64,000 nucleotides of DNA from Salaquimonas pukyongi (GTDB lineage Bacteria; Pseudomonadota; Alphaproteobacteria; Rhizobiales; Rhizobiaceae): NCBI RefSeq assembly GCF_001953055.1, contig NZ_CP019044.1:1116001-1180000 (forward strand), written 5' to 3'. Under the pieces are notes generated by a model. That model was given only the letters and a program-made list of their open reading frames with translations, was not told where the DNA came from and searched no databases. Shown one piece after another: positions 63,626 through 64,000 of this stretch (positions are counted from its first letter, which is position 1; each line of letters opens with the position of its first letter). The position numbers and the translations under genes were made by a program.

Positions 63626-64000
63626 ATGCCAGATACGGACATCATATCGCTCGATGCTATGGGCGGCGATTTCGGGACGTCCGTCTCGATTGCCGGTGCG
63701 GCCCTGGCTCTGGAGCGCCGACCGCAGCTCTCCTTTCTGCTGCATGGCGATGAAAGTGCCATCAAGGGGGAACTGGCGGGATTTCCGGCTCTGGCGAAGA
63801 AATCCGGGATCGTGCCCGCCGAAGTTCACGTTGCCATGGACGACAAGCCATCAAAGGCGCTGCGTGCCGGGCGCTGGAAATCGGGCATGTGGCGGTCCGT
63901 TGAATCCGTCAAGAATGGTGATGCCGCCGTGTGTATTTCTGCCGGCAACACCGGCGCGCTGATGGCCATGGCGCGGTTTTGCCTGCGCACCATGCCGGGA
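63626..64000 (+). CDS. plsX: Phosphate acyltransferase PlsX (partial, 3' end missing)
   Basis: The frame starts at ATG 63626 and is open to the window edge (125 codons). [17 protein letters not shown] is the PlsX start, with later [21 protein letters not shown]. The enzyme converts acyl-ACP to acyl-phosphate for phospholipid synthesis. About 200 bases separate it from the DUF177 gene, with no terminator seen. Confidence 0.95.
   Translation, partial: MPDTDIISLDAMGGDFGTSVSIAGAALALERRPQLSFLLHGDESAIKGELAGFPALAKKSGIVPAEVHVAMDDKPSKALRAGRWKSGMWRSVESVKNGDAAVCISAGNTGALMAMARFCLRTMPG

Overview
The window looks like a chromosomal segment of an alphaproteobacterium of the order Hyphomicrobiales (Rhizobiales). 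The evidence is gene content and order: hemB next to a DUF6163-type membrane protein and an LdtR-like MarR regulator; a fused trpE(G) gene behind a trpL leader with three consecutive Trp codons; and the run glyA-nrdR-ribD-ribE-ribH-nusB-thiL, then hppA, bamE, a ubiquinol-cytochrome c chaperone gene, a YceD/DUF177 gene and plsX. GC is high through the housekeeping parts and visibly lower in several accessory patches. The genus cannot be read from the sequence.

Layout. 1-9.4 kb: end of a glutathione S-transferase gene, a minus-strand run (EamA exporter, bpt, SLC13 permease, RDD protein, Tat-exported MsrB, fasciclin protein), a HigBA/RelBE-like toxin-antitoxin pair wedged behind a cupin gene, then hemB and ldtR. 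9.4-20 kb: a single-chain restriction-modification enzyme whose coding sequence carries a palindromic repeat, a large autotransporter, a Tat-type L,D-transpeptidase, an MBL-fold hydrolase and tRNA-Gln(CTG). 20-27 kb: ppx/gppA-rlmE, a GGDEF-EAL protein, thymidine kinase and a cobalt-type nitrile hydratase operon. 27-31.5 kb: a low-GC array of repeated small genes ending in an RTX protein. 31.6-39.8 kb: a five-gene cluster (coiled-coil protein, unknown protein, AAA ATPase, DUF6638-like, DUF2333-like membrane protein) interrupted by mazEF and hicAB. 40-47 kb: trp leader and trpE(G), a low-GC LysR-SDR-DUF6552 islet, a candidate leu leader, and leuA. 47-64 kb: housekeeping genes.

How the genes work together. 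The nrdR-rib-nusB-thiL block covers riboflavin synthesis, thiamine activation, antitermination and ribonucleotide reductase control. trpE(G) and leuA each sit behind a peptide-coding leader, which implies control by charged-tRNA supply. LdtR and an L,D-transpeptidase lie in the same window and could form a regulator-target pair. nthA-nthB-accessory overlap by 4 bp each and should be co-translated.

The strongest leads for something undescribed are: (i) the array at 27.2-31.5 kb, where a three-part unit (RTX N-terminal fragment, small WW-basic membrane protein, small exported protein) occurs twice before a full RTX gene; (ii) the coiled-coil/AAA/DUF2333-like cluster; and (iii) two toxin-antitoxin modules, each flanked by short direct copies of the end of a neighbouring gene, which look like recent insertions.
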